A DNA stretch of 64,000 nucleotides from Chryseobacterium balustinum (GCF_900168205.1 NZ_FUZE01000012.1:50763-114762), one strand, 5' to 3'; shown: positions 45,634-55,122, counted from the stretch's first letter. Numbers and translations are program-made. The notes: generated from the letters alone by a model not told the origin.

Positions 45634-45675
45634 CAAAAAAAACAACACCCATAAAATTGGATGTTGTTTTTTTAT
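45634..45675. terminator. Bidirectional terminator between AraC gene and efflux adaptor
   Basis: A 16-bp stem with one mismatch (45636-45651 with 45658-45673), a 6-nt loop and A/T runs on both sides, between convergent genes. Confidence 0.85.
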
Positions 45676-45697
45676 GACTTTAAAAATATAATTTAAA

Positions 45698-46951
45698 TCA
45701 ATGCCCGTGTTCGCCAGAATTTGATAATTTGGCATTCACAAAAAATGCACCTTTTGTAACCACCGATGCATCGGCAGGAATTTCATTAACGGTAGTAATT
45801 GCCGTATATCCCATATCTGAAGAACCTTTTACAATCTCTATTTTTTCAAAATTGACTGTATTAGATGCTTTTCCGTGTGCTTGCTTTTCATCTGCGTGTT
45901 CACCTTTTTCTTCAGTATGTTCTTCAGGTTTTTTATTTGTTTTTATAAAAATATAATATTTGCTGTCTGCTTCCACAATGGCTTCATTGGGAACTGCCGG
46001 TGTCGTGCTTTTATCAAGACTTACAATTCCGGTAATATTCATCCCGTCGATCAGTCCTGTTTTATTTCCTGTAACAGAGCAATGCACAGAGATCGTTTTA
46101 CTCTCGTTTTCAAAAGATGAACCAATGCTGTAGATCTTTGCATCGTACTCAATTTCGGGGTTGTTGGTCAGTTTAAAATGAACAATCTGCCCAACCTTCA
46201 TTTTAGGAAGATCTTTTTCAAAAACCTGTAGATCTAGATGTAACGAACCATTATCAATCACATCGGCAACGGGGGACGAAATATCAACGTAACTTCCTAT
46301 CTGTGCAGAAATATTACTCACCGTTCCGCTAATTGGCGATGTGATGACCAAACCTGAACGTAAATTACCATTATTAACCGTTGCAGGATTAATTCCCATA
46401 ATCTGAAGCTGTCTTTGTAAAGATGATCTTTGCGTTCGCAAAGTTTTTAGTTCTGCATCAGAGCTTTGCAGGTTTTTCTTTGCTCCGGCATCATTATCAA
46501 ACAATTCTTTTTGTCTTCTGTATTCCTGTTCGGCAAATGCAATTTTACTTTTCACCGTAAGATATTGCTCTTGTAACTGGATATATTCAGGATTGCTTAT
46601 GGATGCGATCACCTGACCTTTTCTTACAAAATCCCCGATTTGCACATTCAGCGTCTTAATAATTCCACCATACATTGAAGTTATAGTGGCTTTATTATTA
46701 TTTGGAACCCGCAGTGCACCGTTAGCTTTAATCGTAGAAGTCAGCTCTTTCATTTCGATTTTTCCTAAGGTAACACCTACGCTTTTTATTTGTTCATCGG
46801 TAAGACTGGCAATGCTTTGTGGAGTTTCATCATCGTGTTCTTCGATTTTTTCGGTTTTAATTTCGCCCTCAGATTCCTTTGTGGAAGCTTCTTTTCCGCA
46901 GCTTACAAGAAAAATAAAAGTGAGAGCCGTATAGATGATATTTCTTTTCAT
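45698..46951 (-). CDS. Heavy-metal efflux RND periplasmic adaptor (CusB/CzcB family)
   Basis: A 417-residue lipoprotein (FLVSCGKE). The membrane-fusion fold is clear: a barrel-sandwich/lipoyl part (GGIIKTLNVQIGDFVRKGQVIASI and SGTVSNISAQIGSYVDISSPV), a helical hairpin (residues about 125-180) and beta-barrel domains. A His/Glu-rich stretch EEHTEEKGEHADEKQAHGK near residue 345 and a C-terminal GEHGH are likely metal-binding sites. It bridges the inner-membrane pump to the outer-membrane channel. It begins one base after the RND-TolC fusion gene stops, so they are one unit. Cations such as Cu, Ag, Zn, Co or Cd are all possible. Confidence 0.92.
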   Translation of the reverse strand: MKRNIIYTALTFIFLVSCGKEASTKESEGEIKTEKIEEHDDETPQSIASLTDEQIKSVGVTLGKIEMKELTSTIKANGALRVPNNNKATITSMYGGIIKTLNVQIGDFVRKGQVIASISNPEYIQLQEQYLTVKSKIAFAEQEYRRQKELFDNDAGAKKNLQSSDAELKTLRTQRSSLQRQLQIMGINPATVNNGNLRSGLVITSPISGTVSNISAQIGSYVDISSPVADVIDNGSLHLDLQVFEKDLPKMKVGQIVHFKLTNNPEIEYDAKIYSIGSSFENESKTISVHCSVTGNKTGLIDGMNITGIVSLDKSTTPAVPNEAIVEADSKYYIFIKTNKKPEEHTEEKGEHADEKQAHGKASNTVNFEKIEIVKGSSDMGYTAITTVNEIPADASVVTKGAFFVNAKLSNSGEHGH

Positions 46952-46952
46952 T

Positions 46953-49900
46953 TTATTTGTTGATTAAAGAGTTAATGGTGATTACAGACTGGTTTACCTG
47001 TTGTATGGATTCCAAATATTTCAGCTGAATATTAGTCGCAGTCTGCAAAGCAAATAAATATTCGACATAAGAGATTTCTCCGGTTTTGTAACCTAAATGC
47101 CCTGCTTTGACAATCTTTTCGGCATTTGGCAAAGCCTGGTCAATGTAATATTGATATTGCTGAATATCCTGTTGATATTGGCTTAATGCATTTTCCAACT
47201 GAGCGGTCAATTGCTTTTGTTGCTGTTTGGCATTAGATTCTGCCATCTGTTTCTGATATTCCAAAGATTGAATTCGTGCTTTGGTCGCACCAAAAGTCAA
47301 TGGAATCGCAACTCCGACACTCGCAACACTGAAACGGTTTCCTGCATTATAAAATTTCTCCTGACCATTCAATGTATGAAAACCAATAATCGACTGATTG
47401 GTATAGCCCAAAGTGAATTCCGGCAAGCCTTGTGACTTCTCAACATTTTTGTTTTTATCTGCGATTTCCATTTCCTGATAAAAAGCTTTTACAGTCGGAT
47501 GATTGGCAATAGCTGTGCTGTCCAGAACATATTCCGCTTTCAACGGTTCATAGCTTTTATTAAGAGGAATCTGAATATCGTCATTTGTATTCAGAAGTGT
47601 TTTCAGATTTTTGTAAGCATTATTAAGATAAATCTTATTCTGATTTAATAATAAATTGATTTCTCCTTTCTGTGTTTCTGCAGTGCTTATTTCTATTTTC
47701 TTGATGTCACCTGCATTAAATCTTACGGTTGCAATTCTGATAAAATCCTGATAAAGACTATCCAATTTCAACAGTTTATTTTGATTATAATGCAGATATT
47801 CAATTTGATAAAAATAGGTTCTTACCTGTTTTGCCAACTCATTAACTGTAATTTCACGATTAATTTGCTTTCCTTTAATTTCCTGCGCAATGAGTTCCTT
47901 TCTTGCTTTAAATAATGTAGGAAACGGAATCGTTTGCGAAATGGAAAACGACTGGTCAAATTTCGGACTGTTGTATTGTCCCAATTGTGCATTAAACTCC
48001 ATTTTCGGAAGTTCATTGGCCGTTGGTTTTAAGCTTTCAGAAACCTTAACGTCTAAGTCTTTTAATTTTATTGAATAGTTATTATTCAGCGCTATTTCTG
48101 TCGCTTCTTCTACCGATAGCGTTTTTGTAGTTTGAGCAGCCAATGTTTGTCCAAACAATAAAAAACCTAAAATAATCACCGTCGTTAAAGGTTTCATTTT
48201 GATATTTTTTATTTTGAGTTTTGTGCTGAAAATAATATAAAGCATTGGTAAAACAAATAATGTAAGGAAAGTTGCTGTTATCAATCCACCAATAACAACG
48301 GTTGCCAATGGTTTCTGAACTTCTGCACCAGCTCCTGTGGAAATTGCCATCGGAAGAAATCCTAACGATGCGACAGCTGCAGTCATCAAAACCGGACGAA
48401 GCCTTGTTTTAGTTCCTTCAAAAACACGTTTCAGAATATCAGTTTGACCATCTTTTTCTAATTGATTGAATGTTCCAATTAAAACAATTCCGTTTAAAAC
48501 CGCAACTCCAAACAAAGCAATAAAACCAATACCGGCGCTAATACTAAAGGGCATATCCCGAATAATTAATGCGAAAACACCACCAATTGCACTCATCGGA
48601 ATGGCTGTAAAAATTAATGCGGCTTGCTTGAAAGATTTAAATGTAAAATATAGCAGCATAAAAATTAACAAAAGAGAAACCGGAACAGCAATCATCAAAC
48701 GTTTGCTTGCTGCCTGTAAATTCTCGAATTGCCCACCATACGTGAAATAATAACCCGAAGGAAGTTTTATCTTATTGTCTAATTTTTTCTGAATATCATT
48801 CACTACACTTTCCACATCACGGTCTTTCACATTAAAACCGATTACGATTCTACGTTTTCCTTCTTCACGGCTTATTTGTGCAGGACCGAGTTTGTAGCTG
48901 ATATTGGCAACCTGTGAAAGTGGAATCAGATTTCCTGAGCTTGTAGATATCATCAGATTGTTTACGTCATCAATATTGGTTCTGTGAATGCTGTCTAATC
49001 GTACGACCAAATCAAAACGTCTTTCGTTCTCAAAAACCAGACCTGCGCTTTTACCCGCAAAAGCCGTACTGAGCGTATTATTCACATCTTCAATATTCAA
49101 TCCGTAGTTTGCCATTCTTGTTCTGTCGTATTCTACGTTGATTTGCGGAAGTCCGCTAACCCGTTCAATTTGAGGTGTAGTTACCCCTTCAACAGTTTGA
49201 ATCACATCATTCACCTTTTCTGCATAAATCGCAAGAGAATCCAGGTTTTCACCAAAAATTTTCACGGCAACATCCTGGCGAATACCAGTCATCAGTTCAT
49301 TGAAACGCATCTGTATTGGTTGATTTTTTTCAAAGAAAACACCGGGGATATTTTCAAGTTTTTCAGAGATTTCATCAGCTAATTCATCGTAAGATTTTTT
49401 TGTTTTCCATTCTTTTTGTGGTTTTAAAACAATAATCATATCCGTTGCTTCCGGTGGCATCGGGTCGGTAGGAACTTCAGCTGAACCTGTTTTTCCTACA
49501 ACCATTTTCACTTCATCAAATTGCTTAATGATTCTTGATGCCTGCATCGATGTTTCTACACTTTGAGTAAGCGAACTTCCTTGCGGTAAAATACAGTGAA
49601 ATGCAAAATCTCCTTCCTGTAATTGCGGGATAAACTCACCTCCCATTCTGCTGAATACAAAAATACTGACTGCAAATAATGCAACGGTAGCCGAAACTAA
49701 AATGTATTTTAAACGCAGTGCTTTCTGTAATAGCGGCTGGTAAATATTCTGCAGCCTACGCATCATTTTATCTGAAAAATTTTCTTTTGTAGAAGGCTTT
49801 TTAGATAAAAATAAGGCACTCATCATCGGAATGTAAGTCAGTGATAAAATCAAAGCTCCTAAGATTGCAAAACCTACTGTTTTTGCCATTGGCGTAAACA

Positions 49901-51317
49901 TCTTACCTTCTACTCCAACCAAAGTCAGGATAGGAATATAAACGATGAGAATAATGATTTCACCAAATGCTGCGCTGTTTCTAATTTTTGAAGCAGAAAG
50001 AAAAACTTCTTCATCCATTTCAGCCTGCGTAAGTTTCTGAGTCGATTTTCTGAGTCCTAAATGGTGAAGCGTAGCTTCCACAATGATAACTGCACCGTCT
50101 ACAATCAGTCCAAAATCGATTGCTCCAAGGCTCATCAAATTTGCACTTACGCCAAAAACATTCATCATTCCTAAGGCAAAAAGCAATGCTAATGGAATCG
50201 CAGAAGCAACAATCAATCCTGCTCTGAAATTCCCAAGAAATAATACCAAAACAAAAATGACAATCAATGCGCCTTCAATTAAATTTTTTTCAACGGTATT
50301 GATGGCTCTTCCCACCAAATCTGTTCGGTCTAAAAACGGTTCGATAACAACATCTTTGGGTAAAGATTTTTGAATCGTCGGGATTTTTTCTTTCACCAAA
50401 TTCACCACTTCATTACTGTTGGCTCCTTTCAGCATCATTACAATACCGCCTACTGCATCAACTTTTCCGTCAAACGTCATTGCTCCATAACGTACTGCAC
50501 TTCCTAATCTTACGTCGGCAACATCTTTTATAAAAATCGGAACACTAGCTGTGTTGTTCTTTACGGCAATGTTTTTTATATCTTCCAGAGAAGCGACAAC
50601 GCCAATGCCACGGATGAAGTAAGCATTTGGTTTTTTATCGATATAAGCTCCTCCCGTGTTCTGATTGTTTTTCTCTAATGAAGTGAAAATATCGGTCACA
50701 CTTACACCCATTGCTTTCAGTCGGTTAGGGTCAATAGCAACTTCGTATTGTTTCAACTCACCACCAAAACTATTGACTTCTGCAATTCCCGGTGTACCAT
50801 TCAGCTGTCTTCTCACAATCCAATCCTGCATTGTTCGCAGTTCCTGGGAAGTATATTTGTTTTCGCTTCCTTTTTTCGGATGCAGAATATATTGATAAAC
50901 CTCGCCCAAACCTGTACTTACGGGCGCTAATTCAGGAGTTCCGATTCCTTTTGGGATTTCTTCTGCAGCTTCTTTTAATTTTTCACTGATAAGCTGACGC
51001 GCAAAATATACATCAACATCTTCTTTGAAAACAACGGTTATAACCGATAATCCAAATCTAGAGATACTTCTCGTCTCCTCAATATCCGGAATATTGGCGA
51101 TGCTTTGCTCAATGGGGAAAGTAACCAGCTGTTCCACTTCTTGTCCTGCAAGTGTGGGACAAACCGTGATAATTTGCACTTGATTATTGGTAATATCGGG
51201 TACAGCATCTATAGGCAATTTGGTTGCGCTCCACACGCCCCAAATTATCCACAACAAAGTCATTATTCCAACGACGATCTTGTTTTTGATGCTAAATTTT
51301 ATGATTTTATCTAACAT
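46953..51317 (-). CDS. CusA/CzcA heavy-metal RND pump fused to a TolC-type outer-membrane channel
   Basis: A 1454-residue fusion. Residues 1-about 1035 are a heavy-metal RND transporter: 12 membrane segments, two large periplasmic loops, and the proton-relay motif DFGLIVDGAVIIVEATLHH in TM4. Residue 1041 starts MKPLTTVIILGFLLFGQTLA, which reads like an intact outer-membrane-protein signal peptide, and residues about 1065-1454 are an outer-membrane efflux (TolC/CzcC) domain with LSVEEATEIALNNN, ISQTIPFPTLFKARKEL and AGHLGYKTGEISYVEYLFAL. Fused forms are known in Bacteroidetes. The internal signal suggests that two genes merged by loss of a stop, and that the protein may be cut after synthesis. 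Confidence 0.93.
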   Translation of the reverse strand: MLDKIIKFSIKNKIVVGIMTLLWIIWGVWSATKLPIDAVPDITNNQVQIITVCPTLAGQEVEQLVTFPIEQSIANIPDIEETRSISRFGLSVITVVFKEDVDVYFARQLISEKLKEAAEEIPKGIGTPELAPVSTGLGEVYQYILHPKKGSENKYTSQELRTMQDWIVRRQLNGTPGIAEVNSFGGELKQYEVAIDPNRLKAMGVSVTDIFTSLEKNNQNTGGAYIDKKPNAYFIRGIGVVASLEDIKNIAVKNNTASVPIFIKDVADVRLGSAVRYGAMTFDGKVDAVGGIVMMLKGANSNEVVNLVKEKIPTIQKSLPKDVVIEPFLDRTDLVGRAINTVEKNLIEGALIVIFVLVLFLGNFRAGLIVASAIPLALLFALGMMNVFGVSANLMSLGAIDFGLIVDGAVIIVEATLHHLGLRKSTQKLTQAEMDEEVFLSASKIRNSAAFGEIIILIVYIPILTLVGVEGKMFTPMAKTVGFAILGALILSLTYIPMMSALFLSKKPSTKENFSDKMMRRLQNIYQPLLQKALRLKYILVSATVALFAVSIFVFSRMGGEFIPQLQEGDFAFHCILPQGSSLTQSVETSMQASRIIKQFDEVKMVVGKTGSAEVPTDPMPPEATDMIIVLKPQKEWKTKKSYDELADEISEKLENIPGVFFEKNQPIQMRFNELMTGIRQDVAVKIFGENLDSLAIYAEKVNDVIQTVEGVTTPQIERVSGLPQINVEYDRTRMANYGLNIEDVNNTLSTAFAGKSAGLVFENERRFDLVVRLDSIHRTNIDDVNNLMISTSSGNLIPLSQVANISYKLGPAQISREEGKRRIVIGFNVKDRDVESVVNDIQKKLDNKIKLPSGYYFTYGGQFENLQAASKRLMIAVPVSLLLIFMLLYFTFKSFKQAALIFTAIPMSAIGGVFALIIRDMPFSISAGIGFIALFGVAVLNGIVLIGTFNQLEKDGQTDILKRVFEGTKTRLRPVLMTAAVASLGFLPMAISTGAGAEVQKPLATVVIGGLITATFLTLFVLPMLYIIFSTKLKIKNIKMKPLTTVIILGFLLFGQTLAAQTTKTLSVEEATEIALNNNYSIKLKDLDVKVSESLKPTANELPKMEFNAQLGQYNSPKFDQSFSISQTIPFPTLFKARKELIAQEIKGKQINREITVNELAKQVRTYFYQIEYLHYNQNKLLKLDSLYQDFIRIATVRFNAGDIKKIEISTAETQKGEINLLLNQNKIYLNNAYKNLKTLLNTNDDIQIPLNKSYEPLKAEYVLDSTAIANHPTVKAFYQEMEIADKNKNVEKSQGLPEFTLGYTNQSIIGFHTLNGQEKFYNAGNRFSVASVGVAIPLTFGATKARIQSLEYQKQMAESNAKQQQKQLTAQLENALSQYQQDIQQYQYYIDQALPNAEKIVKAGHLGYKTGEISYVEYLFALQTATNIQLKYLESIQQVNQSVITINSLINK

Positions 51318-51443
51318 AGAATTTTATTTAATTTTTATTGATCTGCAATCTCTTTCTTGCATCAAATAATTGACGCATTCCTGAAATACAAAAATGACTA
51401 AGAATACCACGCAATCATATTGCAAAGTTTTCCTACAAGTTTT

Positions 51444-51463
51444 GATGAAAGAATTCTTTCATC
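51444..51463. promoter_or_regulatory. Perfect 20-bp palindrome upstream of the RND gene
   Basis: GATGAAAGAATTCTTTCATC reads the same on both strands, with no loop. It lies in the gap between the DUF6660-type gene and the pump gene, without a T run, so an operator for a metal-responsive regulator is more likely than a terminator. It is 127 bp before the RND start. Confidence 0.5.
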
Positions 51464-51476
51464 TGATCGTTAAAAA

Positions 51477-51803
51477 TTAAATTTTGGGAGGTTGCCAAAT
51501 ATGGTCGTAAACCTGATAGGCAATATTGTTTCTATAGAAAAGAATTTTCTTTGAAAAATACGTTTTAACCTGTAAAGGAATTTCTAAAAACGGATCGATT
51601 TTAAATGTGGTTACTGTAATCTGACAACAACTGCAAAAGCAAAAAGGAGAACAACCATCATCTATATCATGAGAATGAGAGTCTTCAGTATTTATCGAAA
51701 TCTGACTGTAATTATTCCCTACAGGCTGTGCTTTTACATCACTGCACGGCATGATGAGCAGTGCAATAAAATAAAACATCATTATAAGCCTTAAAAATTT
51801 CAC
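51477..51803 (-). CDS. Small exported Cys/His-rich protein (DUF6660-like)
   Basis: A 108-residue protein with a signal peptide (DVKAQ). The mature part has a dense putative metal-binding stretch, DSHSHDIDDGCSPFCFCSCCQI (residues about 42-63; motif H-x-H...C-x3-C-x-C-x-CC), and ends KKILFYRNNIAYQVYDHIWQPPKI. I recall this size and ending as DUF6660, common next to heavy-metal RND genes in Flavobacteria. A periplasmic metal-binding or sensing role is inferred from the motif and from its position directly upstream of the pump on the same strand. Confidence 0.75.
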   Translation of the reverse strand: MKFLRLIMMFYFIALLIMPCSDVKAQPVGNNYSQISINTEDSHSHDIDDGCSPFCFCSCCQITVTTFKIDPFLEIPLQVKTYFSKKILFYRNNIAYQVYDHIWQPPKI

Positions 51804-51865
51804 ACAACAAAAATATAAAAATAGTTGGTATAACTAAACTTTATTGCAGTTTAGTATTTATCTTT

Positions 51866-52077
51866 TAGTATTGATAGCCTAATAATTTTCTAATATGATA
51901 AAAGAATCATTCGATCAACCTTAAATCCTGGGTTACGATTTCAGCATTTCCTCTTAGCTCATTGTCGAATTTCAAAGTCTTGTTGTATTTACCTTCTCTT
52001 TTACTAAAAGCTACTTTCGGAAAATATCATCATTACGTTTGAACCAACTGGAATCAAAACCAAAACCTGAGGATTAA
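51866..52077 (-). pseudogene. Decayed 3' fragment of a HlyD-family secretion adaptor
   Basis: The minus strand encodes KVAFSKREGKYNKTLKFDNE and, continuing in frame, LRGNAEIVTQDLRLIE, then an in-frame TGA, then FFYHIRKLLGYQY and a stop. The GxAEIxTxDLRLIERxFYxxRK ending is the recalled C-terminal pattern of HlyD-type adaptors of peptide-exporting ABC systems in Flavobacteria, with Arg replaced by a stop. Upstream, a different frame gives NPQVLVLIPVGSNVMMIFSE, resembling another HlyD segment, so an internal deletion or frameshift is likely. No intact start or ORF remains. It is probably the relic of a bacteriocin-type exporter. The rest of the gap to 52201 shows no gene. Confidence 0.55.
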
Positions 52078-52201
52078 GTAAAAAAATTTTTATTCAACCT
52101 ACAATTAAGACAAAAACAACGCAATGAAAATCATTTGCGTTATTTTACTTTCTGTACTTTTGGCTGCAAAGTATACAGTTTCCTAATATTTTTTTAAATA
52201 T

Positions 52202-52522
52202 TTACACTAAAAAATGCTTTTTCCATTTGGCAACCGTATTCCTGCTCAATCCATAATATTTTGCCAGTTCAGAATTATTCAGGTTATTTTTTTTCTGATA
52301 ATCAAGAATTTTAAAAATTGTTGACTTATCATAAGACCTGTGTCTTCCATCATTAAGAAACTCTTCACTTTGCTTCTTTCCAAATAAGATAATTTCAAGG
52401 TTGATAACATCCAGTTGTGAAAAATTTTCTTTCTGTAAAATTGGTTGGCAGTCTTTTTCCTTTTCAGGAAATTTCATTTTAAGAAGATCCCTATAGATCC
52501 TTTTATAATCAGGTTTATTCAT
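52202..52522 (-). CDS. Small helix-turn-helix protein (transposase-like HTH)
   Basis: A 106-residue protein. The N-terminal half (KPDYKRIYRDLLKMKFPEKEKDC and following) is helical, and the C-terminal half has a Helix-turn-helix of the resolvase/transposase type: RSYDKSTIFKILDYQKKNNLNNSELAKYYGLSRNTVAKWKKHF. There is no catalytic DDE domain, so it is either a regulator or a stand-alone HTH subunit. It is paralogous in layout to the next gene upstream: both start with a DYKxIY motif and end in an HTH with KxxLLKW or xVAKWKK. Function unknown. Confidence 0.7.
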   Translation of the reverse strand: MNKPDYKRIYRDLLKMKFPEKEKDCQPILQKENFSQLDVINLEIILFGKKQSEEFLNDGRHRSYDKSTIFKILDYQKKNNLNNSELAKYYGLSRNTVAKWKKHFLV

Positions 52523-52579
52523 ATTATAGTTTTTTGTTTTTTATAAATAGTATCAATTCATAAATTATGTAGTACGCTT

Positions 52580-53002
52580 TTAATATTTTTCAATCCACTT
52601 TAATAGAGTCGTTTTAGGAATTTTATACTCCTCTATAATCTGGGCTTTTGTTTTTTTCCCTGTTCGGATGAGTTCAAGAATAAATTTGATAATCTCTTTG
52701 GTATAAAGATTTTTTCTAAAACTTGGAAGAGCATTTTTATTTTCTTGGTTACTAGCAACGCTCGAATTTTTTGCGGAAAATAAAATAAGATGCTGAGAGT
52801 AAATTCTAAAAAAATCGTACTCAAGAAATTTACACCATTGTAATAGAATACTCGTAGGAAGACTTACCGCTTCGTACATATCTTGTATTTCATTTTCTTT
52901 GCAATTCATAAAATTACAAATGCAGCTACTTTCAATATTATTTGCTTCTACCTCTTTTCGAATTAAAGATCCAATGTATATTTTTTTGTAATCTAACTTC
53001 AT
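52580..53002 (-). CDS. Small helix-turn-helix protein, paralogue of the downstream gene
   Basis: A 140-residue protein when started at 53002 (MKLDYKKIYIGSL); an upstream ATG adds 11 unlikely residues. It has SCICNFMNCKENEIQDMYEAVSLPTSILLQW, which looks like an older HTH, a linker, then FRKNLYTKEIIKFILELIRTGKKTKAQIIEEYKIPKTTLLKWIEKY, a second HTH. I recall near relatives in Chryseobacterium annotated as transposase or hypothetical. It lies 57 bp upstream of the other HTH gene. The pair may be a domesticated or mobile-element-derived regulatory unit. Confidence 0.7.
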   Translation of the reverse strand: MKLDYKKIYIGSLIRKEVEANNIESSCICNFMNCKENEIQDMYEAVSLPTSILLQWCKFLEYDFFRIYSQHLILFSAKNSSVASNQENKNALPSFRKNLYTKEIIKFILELIRTGKKTKAQIIEEYKIPKTTLLKWIEKY

Positions 53003-53367
53003 TTTAAAATTATTATTATCACAAATCATTATCAATAAAAGTGTAATGATTAATAAGTTTAAAGTTTCTTTTGAAAATTATTAATTTAAAAAGCCTCTTT
53101 TTCGAACAGATTTAATATTTTTTCAAATCATATAAAACGAAAATACATTTAGAAAAGTAAATTAATAAGAATTGAGCCGTTAATTAACATTAATGGAAAC
53201 TAAAACAATTAAATAAAACGTTAATTTTAAAAAAATAAACAACTGAAAATAAGTACATTAAAAAATAAATAACATTAATTTCATAAAAAGTAATTTTTAA
53301 TGTTTTTTACCTCATGATTAATAGAAAATTATACTAATATTGTCACCATAAAAGACATTTACTATAA
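53003..53367. other. AT-rich gap between HTH pair and TPR regulator
   Basis: No gene is supported. TAATATTG at 53335-53342 is a one-mismatch -7 box about 20 nt before the likely leader end of the plus-strand TPR gene. No repeats of note are seen. Confidence 0.45.
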
Positions 53368-55080
53368 ATGATTAAATTTTTACTCTATTTTTTAACCTTT
53401 AGTTTTTTATTTATCTCTTGTAATTCGTCACGAGATGATGATTATTTTGATACGCTAAATAAAAAAATAAGCAAATCTCTTGCTTCTCCAAACGAAGACC
53501 GCGATGTTATAGTTAAAAGATTTTATAATGAAGAATTACAAAAATATAATCAAAACAAAAAACAACTTTATCTGGTAAGCAGTAAATACATAAATGTACT
53601 TTACTATTCTGAAAAAAGAAATGAACAGATCCCGCTTGTCTATGAGCTTTTAAAACTCAATAAGGGAAAGTACAAGTATGTGGATATTGCCTGCAACTAT
53701 AATCTGGCAACTCACTTTGAAATTAGCTCTCCCGATTGGTCAATGAGGCATATAAATGAAGCTATAAAACTAAATGAAAAAGTAGGTAATAAATACTACC
53801 TACCCCATTTATATCATTTTAAAGGGCGGCTGTTGTACAATAAAGAGGATTATCAAAATGCATTAGTTTTCTTTAAGAAAGCATTAAACACTTATGACAA
53901 AGAGAAAGATCTGATTTACGTAGCATCTATGCATAATAATTTCGGAATGTGCTATGATAAAATGGGAAAAATAGATTTAGCTATTAAAGAAACCAATATA
54001 GGAATACAGATATTAACGCAACAAAAGGAAATAAATAATAAGCAAAAGGTTTTTATTTATTACATGAAGGGCAGTCTGGCTGAATATTATTGGGAGTTAA
54101 AAAAATATGATATCGCTGAAAAATTATTTTTGGAAAAGTGGAAATTCTCTTTTAAGAATGGCAATAATAAAATGGCACTTTATGCAGCTAAAGATATTTT
54201 GAGTATTTATGATGCTACAGATAAAAGAACCGATGAAGATAAAATTATAGAATCTCTTAAAATTATTGAGCCAAAGCTTGAAAGAGTAGAAGATAAAATC
54301 ATTCTAACTAAGCTCATTAAAGATTATTATTTAAGAAAAGATAATTATAAAGATTTTAAGGGTATTTCTATGAAATTGGCAGAATTAAATGATGAGCAAG
54401 ATCATTTGGCTCAAAAAGAACTCCGTAAAACAGTGGATGCCATCGACAGCTATATCATTAAAGAAATCAATAATGAAAAAGAAGATGAAAAGAAAAAAAA
54501 TGCACTATTACTTTTCTCTTTAGTCCTTATAATTGTTATTTTCATTGGTTTTATTATTATTTTAAGATTGAGAAAAAAGAAGAAAGAAGGGCATATAGAA
54601 AAAGAGAAAATAATACTTGAAGCCTCAAAAAAAATTCTTGAAAAAGACCTCCAACTGCAAAAAGAAAAAGTAAAAAACCTCCATCTCAACCTTAATTTGA
54701 CAACAGAAACTCAAAAAGCATTTCTGGAAAATTTAAAAAAAATAAAGAAAACAAAAAACATTGAGCCTGAGGAAATTATAAAGGATTTGCAGTTTAAAAT
54801 AAATAACTTAATACAGCTTGATAAAAAGAATAATGAGCTTATTAACGAAAGCTCTTTGGAAAATAAGTTATTTATGGATAAGCTTTCTGAAAGATATCCT
54901 ATTCTCACCCATCAGGAATTGAAGCTATGTGTTTATTTTAAATTGAATTTATCAGGAAAAGAAATCGCTCTTCTTGAAAAATTTACAGTTGGAAGTATCA
55001 GAGTTTATAAAGCTAAGATAAAATCAAAAATAGGATTAAGTAAACAAGAGAACTTAAATGATTTTTTGAATACTATTTAA
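53368..55080 (+). CDS. TPR lipoprotein regulator with membrane segment and C-terminal LuxR-like HTH
   Basis: A 570-residue protein. It opens with a lipobox-like signal (FISCNS, Cys18), then TPR-type repeats over about residues 90-360 (YLPHLYHFKGRLLYNKEDYQNAL, ASMHNNFGMCYDKMGKIDLAI). A membrane segment lies at about 379-399, a coiled coil at about 400-480, and a LuxR-like HTH in residues 513-570 (LTHQELKLCVYFKLNLSGKEIALLEKFTVGSIRVYKAKIKSKIGL). The sensor part would be periplasmic and the HTH cytoplasmic. Such one-component TPR regulators are frequent in Flavobacteria. It is convergent with the beta-barrel/PCMD/GH3 genes and may regulate them, which is inference. Confidence 0.82.
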   Translation: MIKFLLYFLTFSFLFISCNSSRDDDYFDTLNKKISKSLASPNEDRDVIVKRFYNEELQKYNQNKKQLYLVSSKYINVLYYSEKRNEQIPLVYELLKLNKGKYKYVDIACNYNLATHFEISSPDWSMRHINEAIKLNEKVGNKYYLPHLYHFKGRLLYNKEDYQNALVFFKKALNTYDKEKDLIYVASMHNNFGMCYDKMGKIDLAIKETNIGIQILTQQKEINNKQKVFIYYMKGSLAEYYWELKKYDIAEKLFLEKWKFSFKNGNNKMALYAAKDILSIYDATDKRTDEDKIIESLKIIEPKLERVEDKIILTKLIKDYYLRKDNYKDFKGISMKLAELNDEQDHLAQKELRKTVDAIDSYIIKEINNEKEDEKKKNALLLFSLVLIIVIFIGFIIILRLRKKKKEGHIEKEKIILEASKKILEKDLQLQKEKVKNLHLNLNLTTETQKAFLENLKKIKKTKNIEPEEIIKDLQFKINNLIQLDKKNNELINESSLENKLFMDKLSERYPILTHQELKLCVYFKLNLSGKEIALLEKFTVGSIRVYKAKIKSKIGLSKQENLNDFLNTI

Positions 55081-55102
55081 AAGGAAATTAAATAGTATTC
55101 AA
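55066..55102. terminator. Hairpin between convergent genes, overlapping the TPR-gene stop
   Basis: A perfect 14-bp stem (55066-55079 with 55089-55102) with a 9-nt loop. There is no good T run on either strand, so termination is uncertain. Confidence 0.5.
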
Positions 55103-55122
55103 AGTTTCTAATGATTTATTAA

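Noticed and set aside
53368..55080. Hybrid two-component sensor of the pectin locus
   Set aside because: It has TPRs, one membrane segment and a HTH but no kinase or receiver domain, and it lies 15 kb from the locus.
55066..55102. Strong bidirectional terminator
   Set aside because: The stem is perfect, but neither strand has the needed T run, so it is listed with lower confidence.
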